From: Actinomycetes bacterium
GTDB lineage: Bacteria; Actinomycetota; Actinomycetes; Actinomycetales; Cellulomonadaceae
Length of the DNA: 9,254 nt
NCBI GenBank assembly: GCA_023460255.1
Contig: JAEWQZ010000289.1
Location: 1-9,254, forward strand
Direction: 5' to 3'
Part shown: positions 1-5,664 of the stretch, one piece after another
How positions within the stretch are numbered: the stretch's first letter is position 1
Layout of the letters: each line of letters starts with the position of its first letter
Notes under the pieces: generated by a model
Databases searched by the model: none
The model's input: the letters and a program-made list of their open reading frames with translations, nothing else
What the model was told of the DNA's origin: nothing
Program-made: the position numbers and the translations under genes

Positions 1-514
1 CCCCAGCCGTGCGCGCGGCGGCGAGGCGCGCACACTGGTCGTCGACATCGCGCAGGGGGTCGACGCCGGGGTCGGCGGACCGGCCGAGCTCGACGAGGCC
101 GTCCTCGATGTTGCAGCCCACCGCGCCCGTGGCGAGCAGGCGGCCGACGGCGGCGGCGACGTCGTCGGGCGTGGCGCCGTAGCCGCGCTCCAGGTCGGCG
201 GTGACGGGCACGTCGACGGCCGCGGCGATGTGCCCGACCACCACGAGGTTGTCGGCGAGGCTCATCCCCTCCCCGTCGGGCAGCCCCATGGCCGCGGACA
301 TCGCCCAGCTCGCGGTGGCGACGGCGCGCGCGCCCGCGGCCTCGACCACCCGGGCGCCGAGGACGTCCCAGACGTTGACGAGGACGAGCGGGTCACCGGG
401 GACGTGCAGGGCGCGGAGGCGCTCGGCGCGGGTGGCGGGGTCGGGGCGGGTCGGGTCGGTCGGGAGGGTGGGCCTGGCGGGGGAGGCCGGGCCGCCATCC
501 TGCGCTGCGCTCAT
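1..514 (-). CDS. Isocitrate lyase/PEP mutase family protein (3' part missing)
   Basis: The translated minus strand gives 171 residues before the window edge. After a Pro/Thr/Asp-rich N-terminal extension (about residues 1-30) the (beta/alpha)8 barrel of the isocitrate lyase/phosphoenolpyruvate mutase superfamily begins: NVWD at 47-50, the ATASWAMS strand near 66-73, LPDGEG at 78-83, the metal-site strand VTADLERGYG at 104-113 and NIEDG at 135-139. Family members of this subgroup are usually about 250-280 residues, so roughly the last third is outside the window. The family cleaves or forms C-C or P-C bonds in small 2-oxo acids using Mg2+; the exact substrate cannot be told from this part, and the Cys-containing KKCGH loop of true isocitrate lyase is not at the equivalent place. 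I chose ATG at 514; an in-frame GTG at 523 (three residues longer) is the alternative, with AGGG about 6 nt before it. The gene is divergent from the membrane protein at 582. Confidence 0.88.
   Translation of the reverse strand, partial: MSAAQDGGPASPARPTLPTDPTRPDPATRAERLRALHVPGDPLVLVNVWDVLGARVVEAAGARAVATASWAMSAAMGLPDGEGMSLADNLVVVGHIAAAVDVPVTADLERGYGATPDDVAAAVGRLLATGAVGCNIEDGLVELGRSADPGVDPLRDVDDQCARLAAARTAG
430..483 (+). repeat. Array of G-runs (potential G-quadruplex) inside the lyase-family gene
   Basis: The plus strand has nine runs of three or more G in 54 bases (430-432, 437-440, 443-446, 448-450, 453-455, 462-464, 466-468, 470-472, 479-483), mostly with loops of 1-6 nt, which meets the usual G3+N1-7 quadruplex pattern several times over. 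It encodes, on the opposite strand, the Pro/Thr/Asp-rich N-terminal extension of the lyase-family protein, so the G-rich strand is the template and the mRNA carries the C-runs. It may simply reflect proline codons in a GC-rich genome. Confidence 0.5.
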
Positions 515-521
515 GATGATC

Positions 522-527
522 ACGGTA
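522..527 (-). promoter_or_regulatory. Putative -10 element, leaderless start of the lyase-family gene
   Basis: Read on the minus strand, TACCGT lies exactly 7 nt before the ATG at 514 (spacer GATCATC). This TANNNT-N6/7-start arrangement is the known actinobacterial pattern for leaderless transcripts whose first base is the start codon. No convincing Shine-Dalgarno precedes the ATG, which fits. No clear -35 is visible. The same hexamer at the same 7-nt spacing occurs before the TetR gene at 9002. The alternative is a GTG start at 523 with AGGG as ribosome binding site. Confidence 0.45.
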
Positions 528-541
528 GGCCCTGGGTAGGC
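524..541 (+). repeat. Two direct GGTAGGC repeats, 11 bp apart, in a divergent promoter
   Basis: GGTAGGC occurs at 524-530 and again at 535-541. The 11-bp period is about one helical turn, so both copies face the same side of the DNA. The first copy overlaps the predicted minus-strand -10 (TACCGT, 522-527). The second contains TAGGCT (537-542), a possible plus-strand -10 for the gene at 582. It could be a regulator site serving both genes or a chance duplication of -10-like sequence. Confidence 0.3.
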
Positions 542-542
542 T
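537..542 (+). promoter_or_regulatory. Putative -10 element for the membrane protein gene
   Basis: TAGGCT fits the actinobacterial TANNNT -10 consensus. Transcription would start near 549, giving a leader of about 33 nt that contains the GAGGAG ribosome binding site at 569-574. No good -35 hexamer is visible about 17 bp upstream, so the call rests on the hexamer and its position only. Confidence 0.35.
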
Positions 543-581
543 TCCGCGGGTGCCACAGGCCCGGACGCGAGGAGCCCGGAC

Positions 582-1472
582 GTGACCGATGCCGACCGGA
601 CGACTGACGTGACGGAGCCGGAGCGCGTCGAGCCCTCCGGCTTCGACGACGTCGAGATCCCCGTCGGGGGCGCGTCCTGGCGTGCGATCGGCACCCACGG
701 GACGCTGCTCATCGGCTACGGGCTGCTGGCCGTCCACCTGGTCGTCGTCGGCGTGGTGCTCGTCGTCCTGGGCGGGCAGTCGGTGCCGTACGCGACCGGT
801 CGGCGGCTGGCGCAGCTCGCGACGATCTCCACGGCGGTGCTGCCGATCCTGGCGATGACCTTCATCTGGCTCGGCGAGTACCAGCGGCGTGGCGCCTGGG
901 GCGGTCGCTCCGGTCGCGGGTCCACGACCCTGCTGCCCCAGGGGTCGGTCACCATCCGGCTGCGGCTCGTCCCCGTCCGGTGGAACGTGGTCTGGCTGGT
1001 CGTCAGCGGTGCCGCGGCGGCGGGCGTGCTGCGCCTGGCGGTCCTGGAGAGCCTCGAGTACGTGTTCGCGGGGCACCTCGAGGCGTTCCTGGTCGTCACG
1101 GGGATGATCCTCGCCGCGGCGTTCGGGACCGCCCTCGGCGCGCTCGTGAAGAAGGTCCGGTGGCTGGGTCGGGCGGGCCGGGCGGGCGGGACCGGCGGGG
1201 CGGTCGAGGGAGTTGTGTCGGAGCGCAGCGTCCGGTTCTGGCGCTGGTTCTCCTTCCGGTGGCGCGTCGACATCTGGTCGTGCGCCGTCGGGGCCATGCT
1301 GCTCTGGATCGCGGCGTGGGCGTACCTCCTGCGGGACCGCGTGCCCGACGCCGACGACGGGGCGCTCGTCTTCGCGTCGGCCGGCCTGCCCGTGCTCGCC
1401 GTCGGCCTGTGGGCGACGACGCAGTTCTGGCGGTCCGGCGAGGACCTGGCCGGCGGGGAGTCGGTCGCGTAG
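582..1472 (+). CDS. Six-helix integral membrane protein, function unknown
   Basis: A 296-residue protein with a hydrophilic acidic N-terminus (1-30) and about six hydrophobic segments: residues 40-64, 76-98, 134-153, 166-189, 231-250 and 260-282. I do not recognise a family or catalytic motif. Between helices 4 and 5 is a Gly/Arg-rich loop (about 196-218) encoded by a run of G-tracts, which looks like expanded low-complexity sequence and not conserved protein. Short Trp- and Arg-rich stretches flank helix 5 (near 217-229). The GTG start at 582 is chosen because GAGGAG at 569-574 sits 7 nt before it and no better start lies upstream. Coding probability is high: strong third-position GC and helices in this frame only. 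The gene is divergent from the lyase-family gene and 111 bp from the ligase gene downstream. Transporter, enzyme and structural roles are all possible. Confidence 0.75.
   Translation: MTDADRTTDVTEPERVEPSGFDDVEIPVGGASWRAIGTHGTLLIGYGLLAVHLVVVGVVLVVLGGQSVPYATGRRLAQLATISTAVLPILAMTFIWLGEYQRRGAWGGRSGRGSTTLLPQGSVTIRLRLVPVRWNVVWLVVSGAAAAGVLRLAVLESLEYVFAGHLEAFLVVTGMILAAAFGTALGALVKKVRWLGRAGRAGGTGGAVEGVVSERSVRFWRWFSFRWRVDIWSCAVGAMLLWIAAWAYLLRDRVPDADDGALVFASAGLPVLAVGLWATTQFWRSGEDLAGGESVA
1166..1200 (+). repeat. G-quadruplex-like G-tract array inside the membrane protein gene
   Basis: Runs of GGG at 1166-1168, 1171-1173, 1175-1177, 1180-1182, 1184-1186 and 1188-1190 are separated by loops of only 1-2 nt, followed by GGGG at 1197-1200. 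The G-rich strand is the coding strand, so the mRNA would carry the motif. It encodes the Gly/Arg-rich loop between predicted helices 4 and 5. The decamer GAGCGCAGCG follows at 1221-1230; its reverse complement lies at 503-512, also beside a G-tract array. Confidence 0.5.
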
Positions 1473-1571
1473 CGCCGATGCCGCACCTCGCCCGCACGCA
1501 GATCGCGGGAGTGGGGAGCGGGGCGGGAAGGACGCCCGACGGGACGTCTCGACGGCGTCGGCGGGCACCAG

Positions 1572-1577
1572 CACACT
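1572..1577 (+). promoter_or_regulatory. Weak -10-like hexamer before ligC
   Basis: CACACT lies 6 nt before the ATG at 1584, the spacing expected for a leaderless start, but it lacks the first T of TANNNT. The ATG has no convincing ribosome binding site either. This is low-confidence support for that start. The rest of the 111-bp gap holds a GACGCC/GGCGTC inverted repeat (1531-1536 and 1554-1559) with a 17-nt loop and no T-run. Confidence 0.2.
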
Positions 1578-1583
1578 GAGTCG

Positions 1584-2651
1584 ATGCGCCTGCCCGTCAT
1601 GCCGCCGGTCCTGCCGATGCTCGCCAAGGCCGTGCCCGAGATCCCGCCCGGGCAGGTGTACGAGCCGAAGTGGGACGGCTTCCGCACGATCGTGTTCCGC
1701 GACGGTGACGAGGTCGAGCTCGGCAGCCGGAACACCAAGCCGATGACCCGGTACTTCCCCGAGGTCGTCGACGCCGTGCGGCGCGAGCTGCCGGACCGCT
1801 GCGTCGTCGACGGCGAGATCGTCGTCGCGTCGACGGACGCCTCGGGCCTGGACTTCGAGGCCCTGCTCCAGCGGGTGCACCCCGCGGAGTCACGGGTGCG
1901 CCTGCTCGCGCAGCAGACGCCCGCGGTCTTCGTCGCGTTCGACCTCCTGGCCCTCGGCGACGAGGACCTCACGGGCCTGCCGTTCGGCGAGCGCCGCGCC
2001 CGCCTCGAGCGGGCGGTCCCCGGCGGGGGCCCCGGCGTGTACGTCACGCGGGCCACCACCGACCTCGCCGAGGCGCGCGAGTGGTTCGAGGTCTTCGAGG
2101 GCGCGGGCCTCGACGGGGTCGTCGCGAAGGACCCGGCCCGCCGGTACGAGCCGGACAAGCGCGTGATGAGCAAGATCAAGCACGAGCGGACGGCCGACTG
2201 CGTCCTCGCCGGCTACCGCACCCACAAGCAGGACGACCACGCGATCGGCTCGCTCCTGCTCGGCCTGTACGCCGACGACGGGCGCCTCGCCAGCGTCGGG
2301 GTCGCCTCGTCCTTCCCGATGGCGCGCCGCCGCGAGCTCTGGGACGAGCTCCAGCCGCTCGTCATGGCGGCGGACGACGCCCGCCACCCGTGGACCGAGG
2401 CCGCCCAGGCGACCGGCACACGCACCCCGACCGAGGCGGCGGGCAGCCGCTGGAACTCCGGCAAGGACCTCTCGTTCACGCCCCTGCGCCCCGAGCGGGT
2501 CGTCGAGGTGCGCTACGACCACATGGAGGGGGTCCGGTTCCGGCACGTCGCGCAGTTCGTCCGGTGGCGCCCCGACCGCGACCCGACGTCGTGCACGTAC
2601 GCCCAGCTCGAGGTGCCGGTGCGCTTCGACCTCGCCGACGTCCTCGGCTGA
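1584..2651 (+). CDS. ligC: ATP-dependent DNA ligase, LigC type
   Basis: A 355-residue single-polypeptide ATP-dependent DNA ligase, which seals nicks by enzyme-AMP, DNA-AMP and ligation steps. Nucleotidyltransferase motif I is EPKWDGFR at 27-34 with K29 as the predicted adenylated lysine; SRN at 48-50 follows, then motif III VVDGEIV (74-80), IIIa FDLLAL (119-124), IV DGVVAK (177-182) and V KIKHER (197-202). An OB-fold follows from about 205, ending with a motif-VI-like Arg-rich stretch (HVAQFVRWRPDR). Length and two-domain layout match mycobacterial LigC (about 358 residues), not LigB or LigD, which carry extra domains. LigC enzymes are accessory repair ligases beside the essential NAD+-dependent LigA; in mycobacteria they work with a Prim-PolC type polymerase in gap filling. 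No such polymerase is adjacent here. The start is the first ATG; a second in-frame ATG five codons later is possible. Confidence 0.93.
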   Translation: MRLPVMPPVLPMLAKAVPEIPPGQVYEPKWDGFRTIVFRDGDEVELGSRNTKPMTRYFPEVVDAVRRELPDRCVVDGEIVVASTDASGLDFEALLQRVHPAESRVRLLAQQTPAVFVAFDLLALGDEDLTGLPFGERRARLERAVPGGGPGVYVTRATTDLAEAREWFEVFEGAGLDGVVAKDPARRYEPDKRVMSKIKHERTADCVLAGYRTHKQDDHAIGSLLLGLYADDGRLASVGVASSFPMARRRELWDELQPLVMAADDARHPWTEAAQATGTRTPTEAAGSRWNSGKDLSFTPLRPERVVEVRYDHMEGVRFRHVAQFVRWRPDRDPTSCTYAQLEVPVRFDLADVLG

Positions 2652-2676
2652 CCGGCGGCCGGTCGGGCGGGTCGGG

Positions 2677-2688
2677 CAGGATCGAGGG
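2677..2688 (+). promoter_or_regulatory. RBS or leaderless -10 overlapping site before the kinase gene
   Basis: AGGA at 2678-2681 lies 7 nt before the ATG at 2689, a good ribosome binding distance. The same bases form CAGGAT (2677-2682), a -10-like hexamer 6 nt from the ATG. The gap to the ligC stop is only 37 bp, so either co-transcription with ligC using AGGA, or an own leaderless start, would fit. The sequence cannot decide. Confidence 0.4.
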
Positions 2689-3465
2689 ATGACCGACGGC
2701 GAGTCCCTCGGCGGCGGCAACGTCGCGGGTGCCGTCGTGCGCGTCGGCGACACCGTGCGCAAGCCCGCCGGCCCGCACACCCCGACCGTGCACGCGCTCC
2801 TGACCTACCTGCACGCGGTCGGCTTCCGCGGGGCGCCACGCTCCTGGGGTCTCGACGACCAGGGCCGGCACGTCGTCGAGTACGTCCCCGGGCGCATGCT
2901 CCAGGACACGCTGCAGGACCCGCCCGACGCGTCGGGACCGCCGCACGACCCGGCCGTCGTCGGGCGCCTCGCGCGGGACCTGCACGACGCCCTCGCCGCC
3001 TGGACCCCGCCGCCCGACGCCGTGTGGGACTGCCCGATCCCGGCCGACGGTGCCGACCTCGTCATCCACAACGACCTCGCCCCGTGGAACGTCGTCGTGG
3101 CGCCGGACCGCCTCGTCGTCATCGACTGGGACGGCGCCGCGCCCGGCACGCGCACCTGGGACCTCGCGTACCTCGCCGTCGGGCTCGTGCCCCTGCGCCC
3201 GACGACACCCTGGCCGGTCGCCGTCGCCCGGCTGCGCGGGCTGGCCGACGGGTACGGCCTGGACGACGCCGGTCGTCGTCGGCTCGCCGCCACCCTCGCT
3301 GCCCGCGCGTGGTCGATGCACGACCTCCTCGCGCGTGGTCACGCCACGGGCGAGCAGCCGTGGGCCCGGCTCTGGGCGGAGGGGCACGGCGGGTACTGGC
3401 GACGCGACGCCGAGTGGTGCGAGGAGCGGGTCGACGACCTCGCGCGTGCGCTGCTGGACCCGTGA
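2689..3465 (+). CDS. Phosphotransferase of the aminoglycoside phosphotransferase fold
   Basis: A 258-residue kinase-like protein. The small lobe has a Gly-rich start (GGGNVAG, 8-14) and VRKP at 23-26, whose K25 is the likely ATP-contacting lysine, then a hinge-like VVEYVPG (62-68). The large lobe has the catalytic loop VIHNDLAPWN (125-134), with D129 as catalytic base and N134 as metal ligand, followed by VVIDWD (143-148), the DFG equivalent with D146. WDLAYLAV (157-164) is also typical of the APH/choline kinase group (PF01636-like). Members phosphorylate small molecules such as aminoglycosides, choline, homoserine or sugars; the sequence does not show which, and there is no reason to call it a resistance gene. 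The small size is at the short end of the family. It sits between ligC and ppk2 on the same strand. The ATG start is supported by AGGA 7 nt upstream. Confidence 0.85.
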   Translation: MTDGESLGGGNVAGAVVRVGDTVRKPAGPHTPTVHALLTYLHAVGFRGAPRSWGLDDQGRHVVEYVPGRMLQDTLQDPPDASGPPHDPAVVGRLARDLHDALAAWTPPPDAVWDCPIPADGADLVIHNDLAPWNVVVAPDRLVVIDWDGAAPGTRTWDLAYLAVGLVPLRPTTPWPVAVARLRGLADGYGLDDAGRRRLAATLAARAWSMHDLLARGHATGEQPWARLWAEGHGGYWRRDAEWCEERVDDLARALLDP

Positions 3466-3528
3466 CGAGCCCCGCCTGACGGCCCCGGAGGCCCCGCATT
3501 TGCCCTGCCGCGGCGGTGACCCCGGGCC

Positions 3529-3534
3529 TACGCT
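3529..3534 (+). promoter_or_regulatory. Putative -10 element, leaderless start of ppk2
   Basis: TACGCT lies 6 nt before the ATG at 3541 and fits TANNNT. No Shine-Dalgarno is present in the intervening bases or just upstream (CGCGGC), which favours a leaderless transcript. A TTGCCC at 3500-3505 resembles a -35 but the 23-bp spacer is too long. Confidence 0.5.
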
Positions 3535-3540
3535 CGCGGC

Positions 3541-4386
3541 ATGGGCGAGGCGACGACGCGGTACCCGAAGAAGGTCTACGAGGACGAGCTGCTCCGTCTC
3601 CAGGGCGAGCTGGTCAAGGTCCAGGAGTGGGTCCGCGCCGAGGGCAAGCGGCTCGTCGTGATCTTCGAGGGGCGCGACGCCGCCGGCAAGGGCTCCACGA
3701 TCAAGCGCGTCACCCAGTACCTCAACCCGCGCGTCGCGCGCATCGTCGCGCTGCCCACGCCGACGGAGCGCGAGCGCACGCAGTGGTACTTCCAGCGCTA
3801 CGTCGCGCACCTGCCTGCGGCCGGCGAGATCGCCCTGTTCGACAGGTCCTGGTACAACCGCGCCGGCGTCGAGCACGTGATGGGCTACTGCACGCCCGAC
3901 GAGTACCACCGCTTCCTGCACCAGTGCCCGATCTTCGAGCGGATGCTCGTCGAGGACGGGATCCTCCTGCGCAAGTACTGGTTCTCCGTGTCCGACGCCG
4001 AGCAGGAGGCGCGGTTCCGCTCGCGCCTGACGGACCCGATGCGGTCCTGGAAGCTGTCCACCACCGACCTCGAGTCGATCACCCGCTGGGAGGACTACTC
4101 GCGCGCCAAGGACCAGATGCTCGTGCACACGGACATCCCCGAGGCGCCGTGGTACGTCGTCGAGAGCGACAACAAGCGTCGGTCGCGCCTCGACATGATC
4201 CACCACCTGCTCTCCACCCTCGACTACCGGGAGGTCGAGCGGGAGCCGATCGTCCTGCCCGACCGTCCGGCGTCGACCGGCTACGTTCGCCCGCCGCGCG
4301 ACACCCAGCGCTACGTCCCGGACCATGCCGGGACGCTGCTCGCCGCGGACGCCCGGCAGGAGCCGGGGCCGGGGCCGGAGGAGTGA
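3541..4386 (+). CDS. ppk2: Polyphosphate kinase 2 (class I type)
   Basis: A 281-residue single-domain PPK2. These enzymes transfer phosphate between inorganic polyphosphate and nucleotides, in class I mainly making NTP from NDP. The P-loop is GRDAAGKGS at 44-52 (K50), preceded by the strand LVVIFEG. The Walker-B-like block is IALFDRSWYNRAGVE at 97-111 with D101 and R102. The lid region follows with LRKYWFSVS (143-151) and EQEARFRSR (154-162), then WKLSTTDLES (170-179), all hallmark PPK2 stretches. The C-terminal about 45 residues are Pro/Arg-rich and variable. Length is normal for single-domain PPK2 and there is no second P-loop, which separates it from class II-like tandem forms. Class assignment is by similarity from memory; nucleotide preference is not proven. 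The ATG at 3541 is preceded by a leaderless-type -10, and the stop overlaps the start of a small downstream ORF. Confidence 0.94.
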   Translation: MGEATTRYPKKVYEDELLRLQGELVKVQEWVRAEGKRLVVIFEGRDAAGKGSTIKRVTQYLNPRVARIVALPTPTERERTQWYFQRYVAHLPAAGEIALFDRSWYNRAGVEHVMGYCTPDEYHRFLHQCPIFERMLVEDGILLRKYWFSVSDAEQEARFRSRLTDPMRSWKLSTTDLESITRWEDYSRAKDQMLVHTDIPEAPWYVVESDNKRRSRLDMIHHLLSTLDYREVEREPIVLPDRPASTGYVRPPRDTQRYVPDHAGTLLAADARQEPGPGPEE

Positions 4387-4652
4387 GCGCCCGGCCGGGA
4401 CCGGCGGTGGGCACCTCGGCCGACATCCGGCCGCTCGGGGGCGACGAGGAGGTCACGGCGGCGGCCGCGATCGTCGCAGAGGCCCACCGGCGCCTGCTGA
4501 CGACGGCACCCTTCCTCCCGGCGCGCAGCACCGAGGACTACGTCGGCAAGCGGCTCATGTCGGTCGACTGCGAGACGCACAACCTCGAGGCCTTCGGGTT
4601 CTGGACCCGCCTCTTCACGCCTGTCGCCTGGGGCTTCGAGCGCAGGGTGTAG
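4383..4652 (+). CDS. Small conserved-looking protein coupled to ppk2, function unknown
   Basis: An 89-codon ORF starting GTG at 4383, whose GTGA overlaps the ppk2 stop (TGA 4384-4386). This 4-base overlap is typical of translational coupling. The protein has a flexible N-terminus, an Ala-rich helix-like part (EVTAAAAIVAEAHRRLL, about 24-40) and a C-terminal block rich in aromatic residues ending GFWTRLFTPVAWGFERRV. No membrane segment, signal or known motif is seen; two-thirds is soluble-looking with one Cys (C60). Codons are strongly GC at the third position through to the stop, as in neighbouring genes, which supports real coding. A second possible start is GTG at 4407 with GGGA 6 nt upstream (81 residues), because GGAGG at 4377-4381 is too close to the first GTG to act as a normal ribosome binding site. 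I do not recognise the family. Confidence 0.6.
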   Translation: MSARPGPAVGTSADIRPLGGDEEVTAAAAIVAEAHRRLLTTAPFLPARSTEDYVGKRLMSVDCETHNLEAFGFWTRLFTPVAWGFERRV

Positions 4653-4658
4653 CCCTCG

Positions 4659-4717
4659 GGCGTCGTGCCGGCCGGCGGCGCGGGGCGTCGTCACGTCGCC
4701 CGCTGTCCCACGACGCC
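4659..4717 (+). repeat. Inverted repeat GGCGTCGTG/CACGACGCC between the small ORF and the dehydrogenase
   Basis: GGCGTCGTG (4659-4667) is the exact reverse complement of CACGACGCC (4709-4717). A second partial left arm, GGCGTCGT at 4684-4691, could pair with the same right arm with a shorter loop (about 18 nt). It lies just after the stop at 4652 and just before the next gene. There is no T-run, so if it ends transcription it would do so weakly; it could also be a chance feature of GC-rich sequence. Confidence 0.3.
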
Positions 4718-4738
4718 GCCGGGCGCGAGGATGGGCCC

Positions 4739-5584
4739 ATGACCACCGTCGCCGTGACCGGCGCGTACGGCAAGGCCGGCCGGGCCGTCGTCGCGGACCT
4801 CCTCGAGCACGGGTACGCCGTGCGGGCCACCGACCTCGCCGGGCCACCCGGGGAGGACGCCGGCCTCGGCGTCGGGCTGCTCCACGCCGACCTGACCGAC
4901 TACGGGCAGGTGGTCGAGGTGCTCGCGGGCGCCGACGCCGTCGTGCACCTGGGGAACATCCCCGCACCCGGGCGCGCGCCCGGTCCGACCACGCTGGCCG
5001 TCAACACCGCCGCCAACCAGAACGTCTTCCTCGCCGCCGCCCGGCTGGGGCTCGGCCGGGTCGTCTGGGCCTCGAGCGAGACGACGCTCGGCCTGCCGTT
5101 CGACACCCCACCGCGGTACGCGCCCGTCGACGAGGCGCACTTCCCGTTCCCGACGACGGAGTACGCGCTGTCGAAGGTGCTCGGTGAGGTCGCCGCCGAG
5201 CACGTCGCCGCGTGGTCCGGCATCGGCTTCGTGGGCCTGCGGATCTCGAACATCCACCGGCCCGAGGACTACGCCGCCCTGCCCGGCTACTGGGGCGACC
5301 CGCACGCGCGGAAGTGGAACCTGTGGGGCTACGTCGACGTGCGCGACGTCGCGCAGGCGTGCCGCCTGGGGGTGGAGCGGGCGACGACGGGCTCGCGGAA
5401 CGTCATCGTCGCGGCGGCGGACACGATCATGGACACACCGTCGCGGGAGCTGCTCGCCGCCGCGTTCCCCGGGGTCGAGCTCACGCGCGACATCGGCGAG
5501 TTCGAGACGCTGCTCGCGATCGACGGGGCGCGGGAGCTTCTGGGCTACGAGCCGCAGCACTCCTGGCGCGACCACGTCGGCTGA
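4739..5584 (+). CDS. NAD(P)-dependent epimerase/dehydratase, extended SDR family
   Basis: A 281-residue Rossmann-fold enzyme of the extended short-chain dehydrogenase/reductase group. The cofactor loop is TGAYGKAG (7-14, TGxxGxxG), D32 in ATDLAG ends beta-2 and suggests NAD(H) preference, HADLTD (49-54) contacts adenine, and VVHLGNI (68-74) follows. The catalytic set is S112/S113 in ASSET and Y142xxxK146 in EYALSK. YVDVRDVAQAC (198-208) is the conserved stretch before the substrate domain. Substrates in this group are usually nucleotide sugars or sugar acids; uronate dehydrogenase-like or UDP-sugar epimerase-like roles are possible but not resolved. The ATG at 4739 is chosen over an open frame continuing upstream because GAGGA (4727-4731) lies 7 nt before it and the Rossmann strand starts at residue 3. 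GAGGAT (4727-4732) is also a -10-like hexamer 6 nt before the ATG. It is 86 bp from the small ORF. Confidence 0.9.
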   Translation: MTTVAVTGAYGKAGRAVVADLLEHGYAVRATDLAGPPGEDAGLGVGLLHADLTDYGQVVEVLAGADAVVHLGNIPAPGRAPGPTTLAVNTAANQNVFLAAARLGLGRVVWASSETTLGLPFDTPPRYAPVDEAHFPFPTTEYALSKVLGEVAAEHVAAWSGIGFVGLRISNIHRPEDYAALPGYWGDPHARKWNLWGYVDVRDVAQACRLGVERATTGSRNVIVAAADTIMDTPSRELLAAAFPGVELTRDIGEFETLLAIDGARELLGYEPQHSWRDHVG

Positions 5585-5635
5585 CGGTCGCGCGGTTCAC
5601 CCACCCTTCCCGGGCCGCAGGCCGCCCTGCCTGGC

Positions 5636-5664
5636 TAGCCTGGTGATGATCGCGGGAGGCTGCC
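5636..5664 (+). promoter_or_regulatory. Promoter -10 and ribosome binding site for the lipoprotein gene
   Basis: TAGCCT (5636-5641) matches TANNNT and would start transcription near 5648. The short leader then contains a strong GGGAGG (5654-5659) 5 nt before the ATG at 5665. In contrast to ligC and ppk2, this gene looks conventionally led. No recognisable -35 is present. Confidence 0.45.

Noticed and set aside
1531..1559. GACGCC/GGCGTC inverted repeat after the membrane protein gene as a terminator
   Set aside because: Only 6 bp with a 17-nt loop and no T-run; too weak to call.
393..2179. Minus-strand frames of 495 and 487 codons across the membrane protein and ligC
   Set aside because: They are low-complexity Arg/Pro/Ser/Thr-rich translations opposite real coding sequence and end inside the lyase-family or membrane protein genes.
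2652..2664. ACCGGC-G-GCCGGT palindrome just after ligC as a terminator
   Set aside because: The loop is a single base, the usable stem is only about 5 bp and no T-run follows; the next gene starts 25 bp later.
2689..3465. APH-fold kinase as an antibiotic resistance gene
   Set aside because: The fold is shared with many metabolic kinases, the protein matches no resistance enzyme I recognise, and there is no mobile or resistance context.
2476..4326. A 616-codon minus-strand frame opposite the kinase and ppk2 genes
   Set aside because: The plus strand encodes two recognisable enzymes over the same span; the minus frame is Arg/Val/Gly-rich without motifs.
3516..4382. Long upstream extension of the small ORF frame inside ppk2
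   Set aside because: The frame is only an out-of-frame reading of ppk2 (Arg/Ala-rich); coding character of its own appears only after the ppk2 stop.
4325..4738. Upstream extension of the dehydrogenase frame (419 residues in total)
   Set aside because: The extra N-terminus overlaps ppk2 and the small ORF, has no domain, and the Rossmann fold begins right after the ATG at 4739, which has its own GAGGA site.
5618..5633. CAGGC/GCCTG hairpin downstream of the dehydrogenase as a terminator
   Set aside because: A 5-bp stem with a 6-nt loop and no T-run is within what GC-rich sequence gives by chance, and it abuts the lipoprotein promoter.
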